Positions 1-11,793 of a stretch of DNA of 64,000 nt are shown one piece after another. Every line of letters starts with the position of its first letter. Position 1 is the stretch's first letter. The notes below the pieces were generated by a model. That model saw only the letters and a list, made by a program, of their open reading frames with translations. It ran no database searches and was not told the DNA's origin. The DNA is from Antedon mediterranea (Eukaryota; Echinodermata; Crinoidea; Comatulida; Antedonidae): the NCBI RefSeq assembly GCF_964355755.1, contig NC_092677.1:4159001-4223000 (forward strand), written 5' to 3'. The position numbers and the translations under genes were made by a program.

Positions 1-1
1 G

Positions 2-190
2 CAGAAATTTTTTACAAACTCTATTATCGACACATGGAACAACTTGCCTCAGGATGTAATAGAAGCTGCAAATGTTAATCAATTTAAAAACCGACTAGAA
101 AAATTTTGGAATCACCACCCACTAAAGTTTTCCCCGTATGATAGAACATGCAATAGAATATACCGGAGGGACACACAAGCATTGCTTTAG
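2..190 (+). mobile_element. 3' end of a non-LTR retrotransposon ORF2 (cut by window edge)
   Basis: An open frame runs from the window edge to TAG at 188-190. It reads IDTWNNLPQDVIEAANVNQF followed by KNRLEKFW. This is the familiar extreme C-terminus of LINE reverse transcriptases (a 'WNSLP..V..A.SVN.FK..L' pattern). The frame is intact here, but the body lies outside the window, so activity cannot be judged. Confidence 0.7.
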
Positions 191-240
191 ATGTCCAAGA
201 TCAAGGTAAATAAGGGAACTTAGATTAATGAAGCTCATGT

Positions 241-363
241 TAAGCTCTTTCTACACTATTAAACTTAATGTGACAACAAAATGTGATGTGCCCATATATG
301 GACCATGGTTGGGCACATCACATTTTTTGTCAAACTAGTTTGATAGTGTTAAGACAGAGCTTT
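241..363. mobile_element. MITE copy 1 (AGCTCTGTCTACACT family)
   Basis: Terminal inverted repeats AGCTCTTTCTACACTATTAA and its inverted partner ending GACAGAGCT flank a core with GTGATGTGCCC and GGGCACATCAC. The left flank is TTA and the right flank is TTA, as in several other copies, which suggests a 3-bp target duplication. This copy lacks the internal 21-bp unit. Confidence 0.8.
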
Positions 364-910
364 ACTCACATTCTCAAATACCAGGTATAGCAATATCTTA
401 AATATTAAATCAGCATTACAAATACAATAGATATAGATACAAACAATACCAAATAGATGATAGGGATGGAAACAAAATTGAATCATCTGCAAAATGACTA
501 CAACTGGTTTCCATGATAAACTTCACAGTACGACTACAAAAAGATCTCACCAAAAGTAATGTTTATGTGATGAAAATTTCCTGGAACATCGGATGTGATT
601 CTTGGAACCCATGCAGTGTGTATTCTTTTCTAGTTAAAATCTGTTTGATATGAATTTGAATTAAATTATGAGAAAGGAAAAAATAATATTGTTTATTATT
701 AATCTTTTTTTTTTCTCTTTCAATTCTCAAATTAAGCAATAAAAGCTAAATTAGAAACATTCTGAAATTATAAAGAGAAAGTCAACTAAAATATTATGAA
801 ACAACAGATGACAGTTGGAACATTGTAAGTTTTGTTGCCCATGCTGTGCTCACTGCCTCTTGTACAAGAACACTAACAAACATCTACCACATTGTTATGC
901 TTTCTGACAG
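364..910. other. AT-rich DNA without recognisable feature
   Basis: No coding, RNA or repeat signal was seen apart from short A/T runs. The 3' end (about 890-910) is pyrimidine-containing and ends TTTCTGACAG, a possible splice acceptor for the next entry. Confidence 0.4.
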
Positions 911-1030
911 GTCTTTGGCAGTACACCACACAAAGCAGCAAGACGACTCAGCATCAGACGAAATACAGATGTGAAATACACTGAAATGCTATATGAAAAG
1001 TATCTTGCTAATATTTTAGTTTGTAATTAA
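911..1030 (+). CDS. Candidate terminal exon of an unidentified gene
   Basis: After TTTCTGACAG, an open frame of 39 codons reads VFGSTPHKAARRLSIRRNTD and on to LVCN, then TAA at 1028-1030. AATAAA follows at about 1075-1080, a suitable distance for a polyadenylation signal. The peptide is basic and looks protein-like (AARRLSIRRN could be a phosphorylatable basic motif), but I do not recognise the family. No upstream exon is visible in the 900 bp before it, and a retrotransposon end occupies the first 190 bp. It could be chance; only RNA evidence would settle it. Confidence 0.28.
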   Translation, partial: VFGSTPHKAARRLSIRRNTDVKYTEMLYEKYLANILVCN

Positions 1031-1897
1031 ATTTAAACTTTACTCTATTTCTGACTTCACTTCTAATCTAATCTAATAAACTTCTATTCTAATATTCAAA
1101 TTTTCTTTGGCCTTCTGTAAGCAGATATATTATACAAATATATAATATTATTTATCTCATTTCTTTGTTTCTAGGAATTGTGTAAAGTGGAAATAAGTTT
1201 TTAACTTGTCTTGGCATTCCTTTTGTAATAGAGGCCTTGTCTCACTCTCACTCTCACTCTACAATCATTGTTTTTCTGTACAGTTTGTTGTTTATTTGAT
1301 ACAAACGGATTATACTTTTTTTCCACAACAAAATCCTTTTCTATCATTAAACAGCATTATCATCACATACACCCATTCTAGTTTCTACTTATTGTACTTG
1401 TGTTGTATGTATTGTATTTTGTAATATCGGTCTTTCAATGTATCAAATTTGGAGAAAAAGTTGATAAAAATGAAGTTTTGTCTGAAGTCTTGGAGAACAA
1501 CTATTTCTGTCTCTGCAAATTGATAATATAAATGTTTGCAATATATACACCTTTAATATAACACGTTCTTTGAAAGGTTTTGACAGGGGAGTTGTAATTG
1601 AATCGCATTAATATAACCAACTAAAGATTAATGGAGTTCCTCTGAGCAGGGAGTACAATTCTCTCATTCCTTAGAGATTATTCTACATTGACACTAATTG
1701 AAGTTTTTTTGTGTAAATACACAAATTGGATTTCTCTAAAGCAATTATAGCAATAATGACCTAATAGGATATTTGCTACTGGGCTGACAGTTATATTTGT
1801 ACAAGAAATTCAGAGACAATTATAGTTAGTAGGTTGTAAAGATACACCTGGCGAAGTGATATTCCTCAAACATTTTGTAAATAAATTTAAATACAGT

Positions 1898-1975
1898 AGA
1901 ACAGTAGAACTCCTATAAAGGAGACACTTTTTGAACCCAAGAAAGTGTCCACAGAATAGGTTCCCTTCTTGTTCA
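1898..1975. mobile_element. Remnant of a transposon end (pogo/Tc1-like style)
   Basis: The segment CAGTAGAACTCCTATAAAGG followed by 'agacact...gaacccaagaaagtgtcc' resembles the common invertebrate DNA-transposon terminus in which 'gtagaacctc..aaggacac..gggacc' precedes a short inverted copy. Similar wording recurs near 19.1, 43.6, 49.0 and 52.1 kb. Family assignment is by resemblance only. Confidence 0.3.
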
Positions 1976-1984
1976 CACTAAACC

Positions 1985-2830
1985 ATTCCAACCTAGATTT
2001 CACTATTAAATGAGGATGAAGCTCCAGTTATTACCAGTGTGACTAAAACCTGTACTACTCTAGCCATTTGTCTGTGATCTGGATTAACAAAAGTTACTGT
2101 CTGAACAAGGCAGTTGATTAGAATAAACTGTTTCACTTTCACAGTACCAACTTGGATTTCAATATTCAAGATGAAGAAAACCTGCACTACTTTTAGTCAT
2201 TTATCTGTGATCACAACTGACAAAAGTTACTGTGTGAACAAGGCAGTGGATTAGCATAAACTGTTTCACTTTCAGTACCAACTTGGATTTCAATATTCAA
2301 GATGAAGAAAACATGCACTACTTTTAGTCATTTATCTATGATCACAACTGACAAAAGTTACTGTCTGAACAAGGCAGTGGATTTAGCATAAACTGTTTCA
2401 CTTTTGGTACCAACTTGGATTTCAATTCAAGATGAAGAAAACATGCACTACTTTTAGTCATTTATCTGTGATCACAACTGAAAGAAGTTACTGTCTGAAC
2501 AAGGCAGTGGATTTAACATAAACTGTTTCACTTTTGGTACCAACCTGGATTTCAATATTCAAGATGAAAAAAACCTGCACTACTTTTAGTCATTTATCTA
2601 TGAACACAACTGACAAAAGTTACTGTCTGAACAAGGCAGTGGATTAGCATAAACTGTTTCACTTTCGGTACAAACCTGGATTTCCATATTCAGATGAAGA
2701 AAGCCTGCACTACTTTTAGTCATTCATCTGTGATTCGTCACACGTTACTGTCTGAACAAGGCAGTGGATTAGCATTAAACCGGTTTCTGTATATTTTTGG
2801 TAACCAACCACCTTGATTTCAATATAGTGT
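1985..2830. repeat. Tandem repeat, unit about 131-135 bp, about 6 copies
   Basis: The phrase 'tttcacttt..ggtaccaacttggatttcaatattc' recurs near 2131, 2266, 2397, 2527 and 2658, each time followed by 'gcactacttttagtcatttatctgtgatcac' and 'gttactgtctgaacaaggcagt'. Spacing is 130-135 bp. The first and last copies are degenerate. A minus-strand open frame over the first copy is a by-product. Confidence 0.9.
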
Positions 2831-3389
2831 AAACTAGCACTATAAAATAGTATATTCTATTCAAGTCAAGTTTCATTGATTAACAATGACAATTGTAAAT
2901 GTACTTCAAAATTTGCCTTCCATTTTCCTAAACATGAATACTATTGTAATTGAGGATTACATCAGTTTAATCAAGGACATACTGTAACCTACCTGTATTG
3001 TTTGCACTTAGTGTTTTGTGTAAATAGAGTATTGTAGATACTCTAGGCATTATGTTGACAGCCCATACATAGCAACATCATTAAACAGACATTGACAGTT
3101 ACTTTCAGTAAACAACCAACAAATTCAATATACTACAGTATATGTAATCATCTTAAATATGTTGTACAATTGTATACAGACAATTTGAAATGTCTGTTTT
3201 TTCTCTATTTTAGTAATGCATCAACAAAATATACCACCAACTCCCAACTCTTTTATTCAGAAGTCAATTGGAAAAACAGTAAAGTTGCATGTAAAGTAGT
3301 ATAAACAGATAAGCGAGTCCATCCAACATTGTAACAAATCGATTAACAAGGTTATGGTTTACAATTTCTAAATTCAATTTAAAAAGATA

Positions 3390-3623
3390 GTAAAATTTCG
3401 AGGAAGAACGAGAACCACCCTACCAATAACTCTCAGCAACGACCTACTCACCCTTTATTAGCAGAACACAAACATCAAGTATCCCGGACAATTGAAAACC
3501 AAGAAATACATCAAACAACAAGAACTAGCCAATGAAAGATCAGACTGGAAGAAACTGGTAAAAGAGATTTACGGAGCAGCCCAAGCGGAAATGTCGGCAG
3601 ACTTTTTAGCGGAAAGGCAGTAA
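3390..3623 (+). mobile_element. Degenerate non-LTR retrotransposon C-terminus
   Basis: The frame ending at TAA 3621-3623 reads LANERSDWKKLVKEIYGAAQ followed by AEMSADFLAERQ. This matches the usual tail of LINE ORF2 proteins ('A.DR..W..LV'). An in-frame stop upstream, after a 'SNDLLTLY' stretch, shows it is dead. Confidence 0.6.
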
Positions 3624-4305
3624 TCATCATCATCAGTAAAATCTTTGTGAGTTGTGAGATATGTAAAAGAAGACAAATTATTATACATGGTGTCCTTGGA
3701 ACCAAAGTAATTGTACAGTTCGTTCAAATACATTATGTAATAATGGTTGTCATGGGATATGCAAAAGTTTAATTACAGTATATCGATGGAATCATCTCCT
3801 GTAATATTTTATAACTTCACATAAAACATTCCTAAGCTAAAATAAATCATTTGCGAGAGAATTAAGTTTTTATTTCCTTCATTTTTATCTATTTAGTATC
3901 AGTTACAAAATGTAATGGCCTTTGAAACATTAATAATTTTATGTCGTTCACTGAACCAGTAAGTATTGAACTAGTAAGTAGTAAGTACTGAACCAGTAAT
4001 TAATTGAATGTAAATTGTGACAAACCATTTAAACAAAACAGAAGCCACTACAATTTAGGACTAAACCATTTAACCTACAATATCACACTTTAAACTACTT
4101 TATGAATAAATAATAGAAACTTTATAGGTGAAACAATATTTGAATATAGATAGTTAATTTAAAATAAAATCGATTCATGAGAAAAAGTATCAACTATAGT
4201 TTGTGTTTATACATCACAAGATAATTTCCCGAATGAAATCAAAATGTATCATGATACCTTTTGGGACTTCTGGCTTATGAGCTTCATTGACTCTTTAGAA
4301 GACTT

Positions 4306-4486
4306 TTAAGCTCTGTCCACACTATCAAACTTTATGTTGCAAACAAATGTGATTTGCCCATATATGGACATGATGATGTCACATCACTACCATATTTGGG
4401 CATATCACTACCATATTTGGGCATATCACTACCATATATATATAAAACTTTTTTGGTAAAACTAGTTTGATAGTGTACAGCTTTAG
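4306..4486. mobile_element. MITE copy 2, with about 3 internal 21-bp units
   Basis: Ends AGCTCTGTCCACACTATCAA and, inverted, ACTAGTTTGATAGTGTA. The core GTGATTTGCCCATATATGG is followed by repeats of 'ccatatttgggcatatcacta'. Flanks are TTA on both sides. Confidence 0.8.
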
Positions 4487-5401
4487 ACACTTTTGTTGAA
4501 AATAAATGAAATAAAATAGATGAAATCTTGTACAGAATGTGATGTGACAAATTATTAGATAAAATTGTTAGGTAATTTTAGCAAATGAATGTTTTTAAAA
4601 TTGAAAAGGTTACTGTCCTTATTGAAGGTTTTTCTAATAAAGCACCATTAACCATACAAACCATTGCAGCATATGTTCAACAAATATACATTTGATATTT
4701 TATCACTGTCATTTCAGTTGAGTTATAATTGCACAACAAGGAACAAACTGAGGTTAATAACACCTATGTTTACGATTTGTCAAATCCTGTCTTGCTCACT
4801 TCTTTCACATTCGAAAAACTTTCTATGACAAACAAACTTGACATTACTGTACTTTTTTATGTTAAGACAATTTCCTTGGCGTTCTAATATCACTGAACAA
4901 TAAATGTTCTAATAATACACAACAAATCACCAATGTCAGATTGTCAATTCTAATTTTGCTTAAAATCCTTCACAAGAACATAGTATCTTCTAAAAATTTT
5001 ACACAATTAGAAACTAATTTTAAAACAATGAACTCTCTGCAAAAAATGTACATCCTTTAGCTTAGACTTGCCCCAAGTCTGTATTCATTGTCTTTCTTTA
5101 TTTATTTGTTTTTATTTTGATTTTTGTCTGAAATTTATCCAAAGTCAAGTAGTATCAAATGAAACGCGATATGTGCCAAAATCTTTTTACTGATATTAAG
5201 TCAAAACTCTGTCTGCAACCCAGACTACCTTTAGCTGGCAAAATCGTCTTCTTTCAGAATTAATTTGTCAATAGTCAAAAAAAGCGGCAAAATGGTAGAG
5301 CTTACAAATTTAATAGAAAGTCTGGTTTGGATGTCTTTAATAGTATAAAATCTTGTAATACTGCTCACACTTTTTATACCACTTTCAAACCAATACTAAT
5401 A

Positions 5402-5525
5402 CTGTACCCACTATCAAACTTTATGTGGAAAAAATGATGATGTTTGGACATGATGATGTCATATCACTACCATATTTGGGAATATCACTACCATTTTCAG
5501 GCACACCTAACTTTTTTTGTCCTAA
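5402..5525. mobile_element. MITE copy 3, degenerate
   Basis: CACTATCAAACTTTATGTGG, GGACATGATGATGTCATATC and two imperfect 21-bp units are recognisable. The right terminal repeat has decayed. Confidence 0.6.
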
Positions 5526-6809
5526 AAACTTTGCACCTAACAAGTATAAAACAAAATAAAAACAACTATGCATTTTCTATGTTTGTATCAACTATGATTT
5601 CTGTTTATTTTACATGTGTACACCATGGAAATTAAAGTGTTTATACTTACTGTAAAAAATCTTACCTTCGCAATTTAAAAATAGCAATTGAATTGGCAAT
5701 GAAGCTGACAACATGTCCTCCATGTGTGATCATTTTTCAGAAACATTTGAAAAATTAATGGAAGGTTATAATTCTACCTTCACAAGACAATTTCCAAAAG
5801 CTTACATTACAAGGGAGGTTAAAAACAACAAATTCTGTAAAGATATTGCAACCTTTGCAAAACAGAACATTCTAAAAAACTTTACACGAAAACGAAACCA
5901 ACTTTGGTTTCATCACACAACATTTGTGGAATTATGTTCCACATCTTTCACCAACTTCTATATTAAAAAAAATTACAAAACAGGAATGAAAAACACCTGC
6001 TAATACATAATATGTTAATTCTTCTCTTGCTGCATTAATAATAACCTTGTCAAAAACCTAATTTTTTCATAAAAATGGTGTCAATTGAACATTAAAATCT
6101 TGAAAAATAGGAAATATAAAAAGATATGTTTATTTCATTTCTTTCAAGGGAATTAATTGCAAATTCTGTTTTATGGCTACAACGGCAATCAAATATTGAT
6201 GATTCGAGTGACGAAATGATGTTTGTAAAAGTATTAAAAATTTTTTTCTGGAAAACAGTTGATGAAAAAATGAAGATCCAAGATAATTAAACGAGATGAA
6301 AATAGCATTTACAAGAATTTCTTGCATCTTATTTACTCATAAAGAAAAGCAAATGTGTTAAGAACATTCATGTATAGATAATACGGAATTGGGTCAGTTG
6401 AGTTTTTTTTGTCATTGTTGGTTCAAAAGGTAAATTAGATGAGATCAAAGAGATGAGAACAAATGAGGTAAGATGATTGATGAATAGATATTGATGGATG
6501 TTAATATGACATGCAACAGAAGACTGTGTTGATCCATATTTCATAATATAATTCATTTTATCCAAGATCGGGATGAACATTTTCTTTAAATGTAAATTAT
6601 AATATTTCGTTAATAATAATCAGCACAAAGTTTTAGCTGCATTATGAGAATATGTTTCCATACATGTTTGATCCATAAAAATGACCAGGGTACTATATAA
6701 CATTTATTCATCAATAACATTGCTTCATTTGTTCTCATCTCTTTCATCCATTTATCTGGGTGGAGAGAGGCAAATGTAAGTATGACTTTTGTCAATTGTA
6801 ATTTTTCAT
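5526..6809. other. AT-rich intergenic DNA
   Basis: The longest open frame here (5713-6003, 96 codons) has AT-biased composition, no recognisable domain and no splice context. I treat it as chance. Nothing else was recognised. Confidence 0.4.
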
Positions 6810-6856
6810 TAGTTATCCGCAACGAAGTTGCAGGATAACTCCTTGTGATTGTACGA
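6810..6856 (+). mobile_element. Stub of a Helitron-like 5' end
   Basis: AGTTATCCGCAACGAAGTTG then 'caggataactccttgtgattgt' matches the 5' terminus of the elements that follow (TTATCCGC...GCGGATAAC...CCTTGT). It is interrupted after about 45 bp by a second, complete 5' end at 6874. Confidence 0.6.
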
Positions 6857-6873
6857 AATCATCATCATCTTTT

Positions 6874-8452
6874 TGGTTATCCGCACTTGGCGGATAACCC
6901 CTTGTTATTGTAAGGATCTTTTTTTTTTTTTTCTATCTTATTCTTCTTTCTTTCCCAGAATTTTGTGTCACGTGTATCTCAAATTCTTATCAACATTACA
7001 TCGTATAATTTTGTCAGAAGATTGACCTTTAACTGTAGAAGTGCAGGACATTTCGTTTTTTTACTTTAGAGTCGCGCAGCGTAAGTTACGCGCAATTTTA
7101 TGAATTTCAATAATTGATCATAGATTAAAAACCAAAAGTCATTTTATATTGACGCTTGGTGAAAATTTAAGTCATATCAAGAGCAAACTTTCTATGGATT
7201 AAAAATGGCACGTTTCACAAAAAGTTACGCGCGCACGCACGTTTAAAATTTCGGAATGCGCAAAATCAATTTCTAATCAACTTTCTACGCATTTCATGTC
7301 ATTTTAAGCATGTCAAAAATTCCCACGTGAGCGCATATTTTTACGCGCGCGGTGCGCACGTACCGCTAAAAACCTTTTTTTTTTGCGTGATTTATGTTTT
7401 TCCAGTCTTTTCTAGTAATTTGACCAACTGTCTAACAATTTCGATTTAAAATCACGTCATACGAGCACGTCGAATTGGACAATTTGTGCGCGTTTTTGAT
7501 GAAAAAGTTAAAAAATTCGCCAAAATTAAGCCTTTTTTTAAACAGTCATAGATTCTAAACTACACGGTGAACTTTTTTTTAATTACATATTCTGGAGGTT
7601 GATGAGTTGTAGATATCGGATCATGGATCAATATGGCTAACTGGACATTGTGACGTCATCATATGGCCACTCGAATATAAAATATAGGATTTTTGTCTTT
7701 TTCGTCATAGCTCATCACATTTAATTGAGCGCATCTGCACTTATCCTTATTCCATTTCCCTCCGTTTTTTATATTGTCTTGGTCAATCAATTATCTTTCG
7801 CATGATTTAACATTTTTAAAATTGTGATGACGTCATCATGATTAAAAGCGTGCATAACGTGGGTCACTTATTTTCATCATTACAGTAAATTTCAATCTGT
7901 TATAGCTCGTTAGAATAAAAAGTGATAATCATGATTAATACGTTTTCTGGAAGCTATTTGATTGTAGATACGAATTCATGTGAATATTTTGCCAATCAGA
8001 TGTTGTGACGTCATCATATGGCTAGTTGAGTTCAAAAAGTGGTATTTTCATCTCTTGCGTAAAAGTTCATTGCGTTTAAACGAGAGCGCATCTCAATTTT
8101 ACGTGCCCAAAATTCTTCAAATTTGCAATAATGTAATTATTTAGATAATTATCTTCTAAAATTGTTATCTTTATATGTCAATTTGATGACGTCATTGTGT
8201 TAATAATTGGATTTAAAAGATGGGTCTCGTAATTTTGTCTATGCTACACTGTATATAACATTATACAGTTTATTCTGTAAAATACTGTAATATGATATAT
8301 GCTACATAATAGGTACAATTCAGCACTGTAAACATATTTATTTCATGTCATAGGATGGCATAATAATTGTCGAGGTTCATATGGTTAAGTATGTGCATGG
8401 TTGTGTTTGCGCGGATAACCAGAACTAGTCAAAGTGACGAGTTCAAATCTAG
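6874..8452 (+). mobile_element. Non-autonomous Helitron/Helentron-like element, copy 1
   Basis: The 5' end is a hairpin, GGTTATCCGCACTTGGCGGA-TAACC. The 3' end has GCGGATAACC, an imperfect hairpin AACTAGTC-AAAG-TGACGAGTT, then 'caaatCTAG' at 8449-8452 followed by T. A hairpin about 6-10 nt before a terminal CTAG is the Helitron hallmark. The extra terminal/subterminal inverted repeat (TTATCCGC/GCGGATAA) is more like Helentron-type elements. There is no Rep-helicase coding. The body carries four TGACGTCA palindromes (7651, 7828, 8006, 8187) and is richer in CpG than its surroundings. Confidence 0.7.
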
Positions 8453-8457
8453 TTTTT

Positions 8458-10268
8458 AGTTATCCGCATTGAGCGGATAACTCCTTGTAACTGTCCTGTT
8501 ACTTTTTTTTTTTCTTTCCTTCTCCCCCATTTTTGTGTCTCACGTATCTCAAAAACTTGTAAACATAACATGTTATAACTTTGTCAGCATGAGGGCATTC
8601 ACGTGAAGTTGTGCACCTCCTATTTTTGAATTATGTCAGAGTTGCGCAACATGACTTACGCACGATTTTATGAATTTCACATATTTAACATAGGTCAAAA
8701 ACCAAATAACATTTTAAATTGAAACTTTGCAAAAGTTTAATTTATATCATGCGCTAACTTTTTGTTGAAAAAAAAATGCGTGTTTTACAAAAAGTTACGC
8801 GCGTACGCGCATTTAAAATTTCAAAATGCGCAAAATTAATTTCTAATCAACTTTCTACGCGTTTCATGTCATTTAGAGAATGTCAAAAATTCCCAGGCGC
8901 GCGCAAATTTTTACGCGCACGGAGCACACGTACCGTTAAAAACAGATTTTTTCGCGTGATTTATGTTTTTTCAGCCTTTTCTAGTAGTTTTACCAACTTT
9001 TAAACAATTTCGACTTCAAATTACGTCATACGGGCACGTCGAATTGGATAATTTATGTGCGTTTTTGATGAAAAAGTTCAAAAATTAGTCAAAATTTGTC
9101 AAAATTATACCTTTTTTTAAACAGTCGTAGTTTCTAAACTAAACGGTAAAAGTTATTTTTATTACGTATTTTGGAAGATGATGAGTTGTAGATCATGTAT
9201 CATGCATCAATACGGCTTACCGGACATTGTGACGTCATCGTATGGCCATGCGAATATAAAAAATAGAATTTTTGTATCTTTCATCATAGCTCATCACATT
9301 TAATAGAGCGCATCTCCAATTATCTGTTTTCCATTTTCACCCCGATTTTTATATTATCTAGGTCAATCAACTCTCTTTCGCATGAGTTAAAATATTTTAA
9401 TTTTTATGACGTCATCATGTCTAAAAATGAAAATAACGTGGGTCACTTATTTTCATCTTTACAGTAAATTTCAATCTGTTATAGCTCGTCAGAATAAAAC
9501 TTGATAATCATGATTAAAACGTTTTCTGGAAGCTATTGGATTGTAGATACGAATTCATGTAAACATTTTGCCAATCGGATGTTGTGACGTCATCATATGA
9601 CCAGTTAAATCAAAAAAGTCGTATTTTCATCTTTTGCGTCATAATTCATCACATTTAAAAGAGCGCGCATCAATATTTTACGTATTTAAATTTCTTCTAC
9701 ACATTAATATGTTGTTGCCGAGATAATTTCCTTCCGAAATTGCTATCTTAGTGTTTCATTTTGATACCGTCACTATGTTAAAAATTGGAATAAATGGCGG
9801 GTCCAGTCATTTCACCTATTCTACACTGTATGTAATATGTATACAAATTATATTTTCATATTTTGCGTAATAGTTCATCACATTTAAAAGGGCGCGCATC
9901 TATATTTTACGTATTCAAATTTCTTCCACACGTTAATATGTTGTTGCTGAGATAATTTCCTTCCGAAATTGCTATCTTAGTGTTTCATTTTGATACCAAA
10001 GCCGTGTTAAAAATAAGTATAAACGGGGGGACCCGTAATTTCACCTATTCTACACTGTATGTAACATGTATACAGATTATACCGTTTGCACTGTATATAC
10101 TATATGACACAAAATTGACAGAATTCAGCACTAACAGCATATGATATTCTTCAGTTCAGGTCATAATGTCATAATCTTTTTCCGTGTGCAAAATTCCAAC
10201 GTATGACGTGCGCGTGGCGTTTGTCGTGCGGATAACTAACTCGTCAAAGTGACGAGTTTCATGTCTAG
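8458..10268 (+). mobile_element. Helitron/Helentron-like element, copy 2, with internal duplication
   Basis: Begins AGTTATCCGCATTGAGCGGA five bases after copy 1 ends. It ends with the perfect hairpin AACTCGTC-AAAGT-GACGAGTT and CTAG at 10265-10268. It aligns along its whole length with copy 1. About 235 bp near the 3' end ('gcgtaatagttcatcacatttaaaag..' to '..cattttgatacc') is present twice, at about 9611-9845 and 9847-10080, explaining its greater length. The open frame at 8776-9003 is not supported as a gene. Confidence 0.75.
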
Positions 10269-11793
10269 TTCTTTATCTTCTTTCTTTCTGTAAATTTTGT
10301 GTCACCCGTATCTGTAAAACTTGCAAACATAACATTTCGTAACTTTCTCAACATATCTTCATTCATATGAAGTTGTGCAGCGAACCTTTTCAGGATGTTT
10401 ACAATTGCGCAACGTGACTTACGCGCGATTTAACGATTTTCTCGTATTTAACATAGGTAAAAAACCAAATAACATTTTAAATTGAAACTTTTCAAAAGTT
10501 TAATTTATATCATGCGCTAACTTTCTGTTGAAAAAAAATTGCGTGTTTTACACAAAGTTACGCGCGCACGCGCATTTAAAATTTCAAAATGCGCAAAATT
10601 AATGTCGTATCAACTTTCTACGCGTTTCATGTCATTTTAAGCATGTCAAAAATTCCCACGCGTGCGCAAATTTTTACGTGTGCGGTGCGCAAGTAGCGTT
10701 GAAAACATAATTTTTTCGCGTGATTTATGTTTTTCCAGCCTTTTCTAGTAATTTTACCAACTTTTAAACAATTTCGACTTAAAGTTACGTCATACGAGCA
10801 CGTCGAATTGGACAATTTGCGCGCGTTTTTGATGAAAAAGTTCAAAAATTCGTCAAAATTATGCCTTTTTTTAAACAGTCGTAATTTCTAAACTGCACGG
10901 TCAACTTTTTGTGAATGACATTTTCTGGATGTTGATGAGTTGTAGATATCGGATCATGTATTAATATGGCTAACCGGACATTGTGACGTCATCGTGTGGC
11001 CACGCGAATATACAATTTAGGAGTTTTGTATCTTTCTTCAAAGCTCATCACATTTAATAGAGCGCTTCTCCACTTATTCGTTTTCCATTTTCACCCCGAT
11101 TTTAATATTGTGTAGGTCAATCAACTATCTTTCGCATGAATTCAATTTTTTTAAATTTTTGTCACGGCATCATGCCTAAAAATTTAAATTACGTATGGCA
11201 ATAATTTCATCTTTACAGTAAATTTTAATCTGTTATAGCTCGTAAGAATAAAATCTGATAATCACGATTAAAACGTTTTCTAGAAGCTATTGGATTGCAG
11301 ATAGGAAATCATGTAAAAATTTTGCCAATCGGATGTTGTGACGTCATCATATGGCCAGTTAAATAAAAAAAGTCGTATTTTCATCTTTTGCGTCATAATT
11401 CATTACATTTAAAAGAGCGCGCATCAATATTTTACGTATTTTAATTTCTTCTACACATTAATATGTTGTTGCCGAGATAATTTCCTTCCGAAATTGCTAC
11501 CTTAGTGTTTCATTTTGATACCGTCTCCATGTTAAAAATTGAAATAAATGGCGGGTCCCGTAATTTCACCTATTCTACACTGTATATAATATATATACAG
11601 ATTATACTGTTTGTACTATATACTATATGACACAAAATTGACAGAATTCAGCACTAACAACTATTATCATATTCATCAGTTCAGGTCATAATGCCATAAT
11701 CTTTTTCTGTGTGGAATATTCCAACGTATGACGTGCACGTGGCGTTTGTCGTGCGGATAACTAACTCGTCAAAGTGACGAGTTACATGTCTAG
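10269..11793 (+). mobile_element. Helitron/Helentron-like element, copy 3, 5'-truncated
   Basis: Starts directly after the CTAG of copy 2, without the TTATCCGC hairpin ('ttctttatcttctttctttctg'). It then aligns with copies 1 and 2 to the terminal hairpin AACTCGTCAAAGTGACGAGT-T and CTAG at 11790-11793. Direct abutment suggests concatemeric rolling-circle products or repeated insertion at the element end. Confidence 0.75.

Noticed and set aside
5713-6003. 96-codon plus-strand open frame
   Set aside because: AT-driven composition, no domain, no splice or promoter context.
8776-9003. 75-codon frame in the Helitron-like copy 2
   Set aside because: Not kept open in copies 1 and 3 and lacks Rep or helicase motifs.
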